Source of the DNA: Pseudomonadota bacterium
GTDB lineage: Bacteria > Pseudomonadota > Gammaproteobacteria > Steroidobacterales > Steroidobacteraceae
Assembly (NCBI GenBank): GCA_021780395.1
Contig: JAJXYU010000057.1
Location: 1 to 6,298, forward strand
Direction of reading: 5' to 3'
Length of the DNA: 6,298 nt
The position numbers were made by a program, and so were the translations under genes. Below the pieces are notes generated by a model. It made no database searches. It was not told the origin of the DNA and saw only the letters and a list, made by a program, of their open reading frames with translations. Below, piece after piece: positions 5,971 through 6,298 of the stretch (the stretch's first letter is position 1; every line of letters starts with the position of its first letter).

Positions 5971-6298
5971 ATGGTGACCACCGCCGATCCGAGCACCGCC
6001 GATCCGAGCACCGCCGATCCAGGCGCGGCCGACGGATTGACCGCCGCCGCGGCTCGCGAAGCGCTGGTGCAGTTCGGCCCGAACGCGATGCCTGAAAGCG
6101 AGGATCCGCTGTGGCGGCGCGCGCTCGGCAAGTTCTCGGCGCCGGTGCCTTGGATGCTCGAGGCGGCGATCGTGCTCGAGCTCACCCTCGGGCAGGGGGT
6201 CGAGGCGACGGTGATCGCGGTGCTGCTGGTATTCAACGCGGCGCTCGGTCTGGTCCAGGAAGGCCGCGCGCAGGCGACGCTGCGGGCGCTGAAGTCGC
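5971..6298 (+). CDS. P-type ATPase, P3A proton-efflux-like, N-terminal fragment (continues past window)
   Basis: The first 109 codons plus one base are present. Residues 22-42 (GLTAAAAREALVQFGPNAMPE) are a cation-ATPase N-terminal domain, with the usual 'L...G.N' turn before the first membrane segment. Residues 54-73 (KFSAPVPWMLEAAIVLELTL) cover the first transmembrane helix. They closely match plasma-membrane proton-efflux ATPases, which carry a PWMLEAA motif. The second helix and its exit (VLLVFNAALGLVQEGRAQATLRALKS, split at 84-109) are also typical of that group. The expected role is ATP-driven H+ export across the inner membrane. The phosphorylation site (DKTGT) and the ATP-binding domain lie beyond the right edge, so completeness cannot be judged. 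The start is uncertain: ATG 5971 has no clear Shine-Dalgarno sequence, and GTG 5974 follows it. The extreme N-terminus is a short repeat, likely disordered and cytosolic. Confidence 0.9.
   Translation, partial: MVTTADPSTADPSTADPGAADGLTAAAAREALVQFGPNAMPESEDPLWRRALGKFSAPVPWMLEAAIVLELTLGQGVEATVIAVLLVFNAALGLVQEGRAQATLRALKS
5980..6020 (+). repeat. 15-base in-frame tandem repeat at the 5' end of the ATPase gene
   Basis: ACCGCCGATCCGAGC occurs at 5980-5994 and 5995-6009, followed by 11 matching bases to 6020, about 2.7 copies. It encodes TADPS-TADPS-TADP at residues 4-17. Because the unit is 15 bases, gain or loss of copies would change tail length without a frameshift. Confidence 0.85.

Noticed and set aside
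5955..6236. Minus-strand 93-codon frame with GSAVL repeats
   Set aside because: It is antisense to the ATPase; the repeats are the complement of the TADPS-coding units.

Overview
The window is uniformly GC-rich, and the amino-terminal and membrane features point to a diderm, high-GC proteobacterium. It has an outer-membrane-type lipoprotein and an RND pump with a periplasmic adaptor. The lipoprotein's C-terminal style reminds me of proteins from xanthomonad-like Gammaproteobacteria, but that is an impression from memory and no genus can be fixed. Nothing looks mobile: there is no insertion sequence, integrase, CRISPR array, tRNA or rRNA. Base composition dips only at two promoter patches, near 3754-3800 and 4576-4583.

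Layout, left to right. (1) Positions 1-3721, minus strand: a two-gene drug-efflux operon. The RND permease comes first (3721 to 533). The periplasmic adaptor follows, starts inside the permease stop region with an 8-base overlap (540 downwards), and runs off the left edge. A strong sigma70-like promoter lies just upstream of the permease at 3772-3800, flanked by an imperfect inverted repeat. (2) Positions 3857-4537, minus strand: a small lipoprotein of 226 residues, built almost entirely of 18-19-residue 'VNG' repeats that predict a beta-solenoid like the bactofilin/polymer-forming fold. It has its own ribosome binding site and a perfect TATAAT box. (3) Positions 4642-5901, minus strand: a 419-residue ArsB-like membrane transporter with no other ars gene in view. 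(4) Positions 5971-6298, plus strand, divergent: the first 109 codons of a P-type ATPase resembling the P3A proton-efflux group. It starts with an in-frame 15-base tandem repeat and has very little leader.

The genes share a cell-envelope and ion/toxic-compound transport theme: an RND export pump, an anion-type exporter, a proton pump and a surface lipoprotein. They look like at least three or four separate transcription units, not one system. Long ORFs on the opposite strand are codon shadows typical of GC-rich DNA. I do not see a clearly new system. The items most worth a second look are the solenoid lipoprotein, the loss of the usual TM10 lysine in the pump, the RND-first gene order, and the near-leaderless ATPase start.
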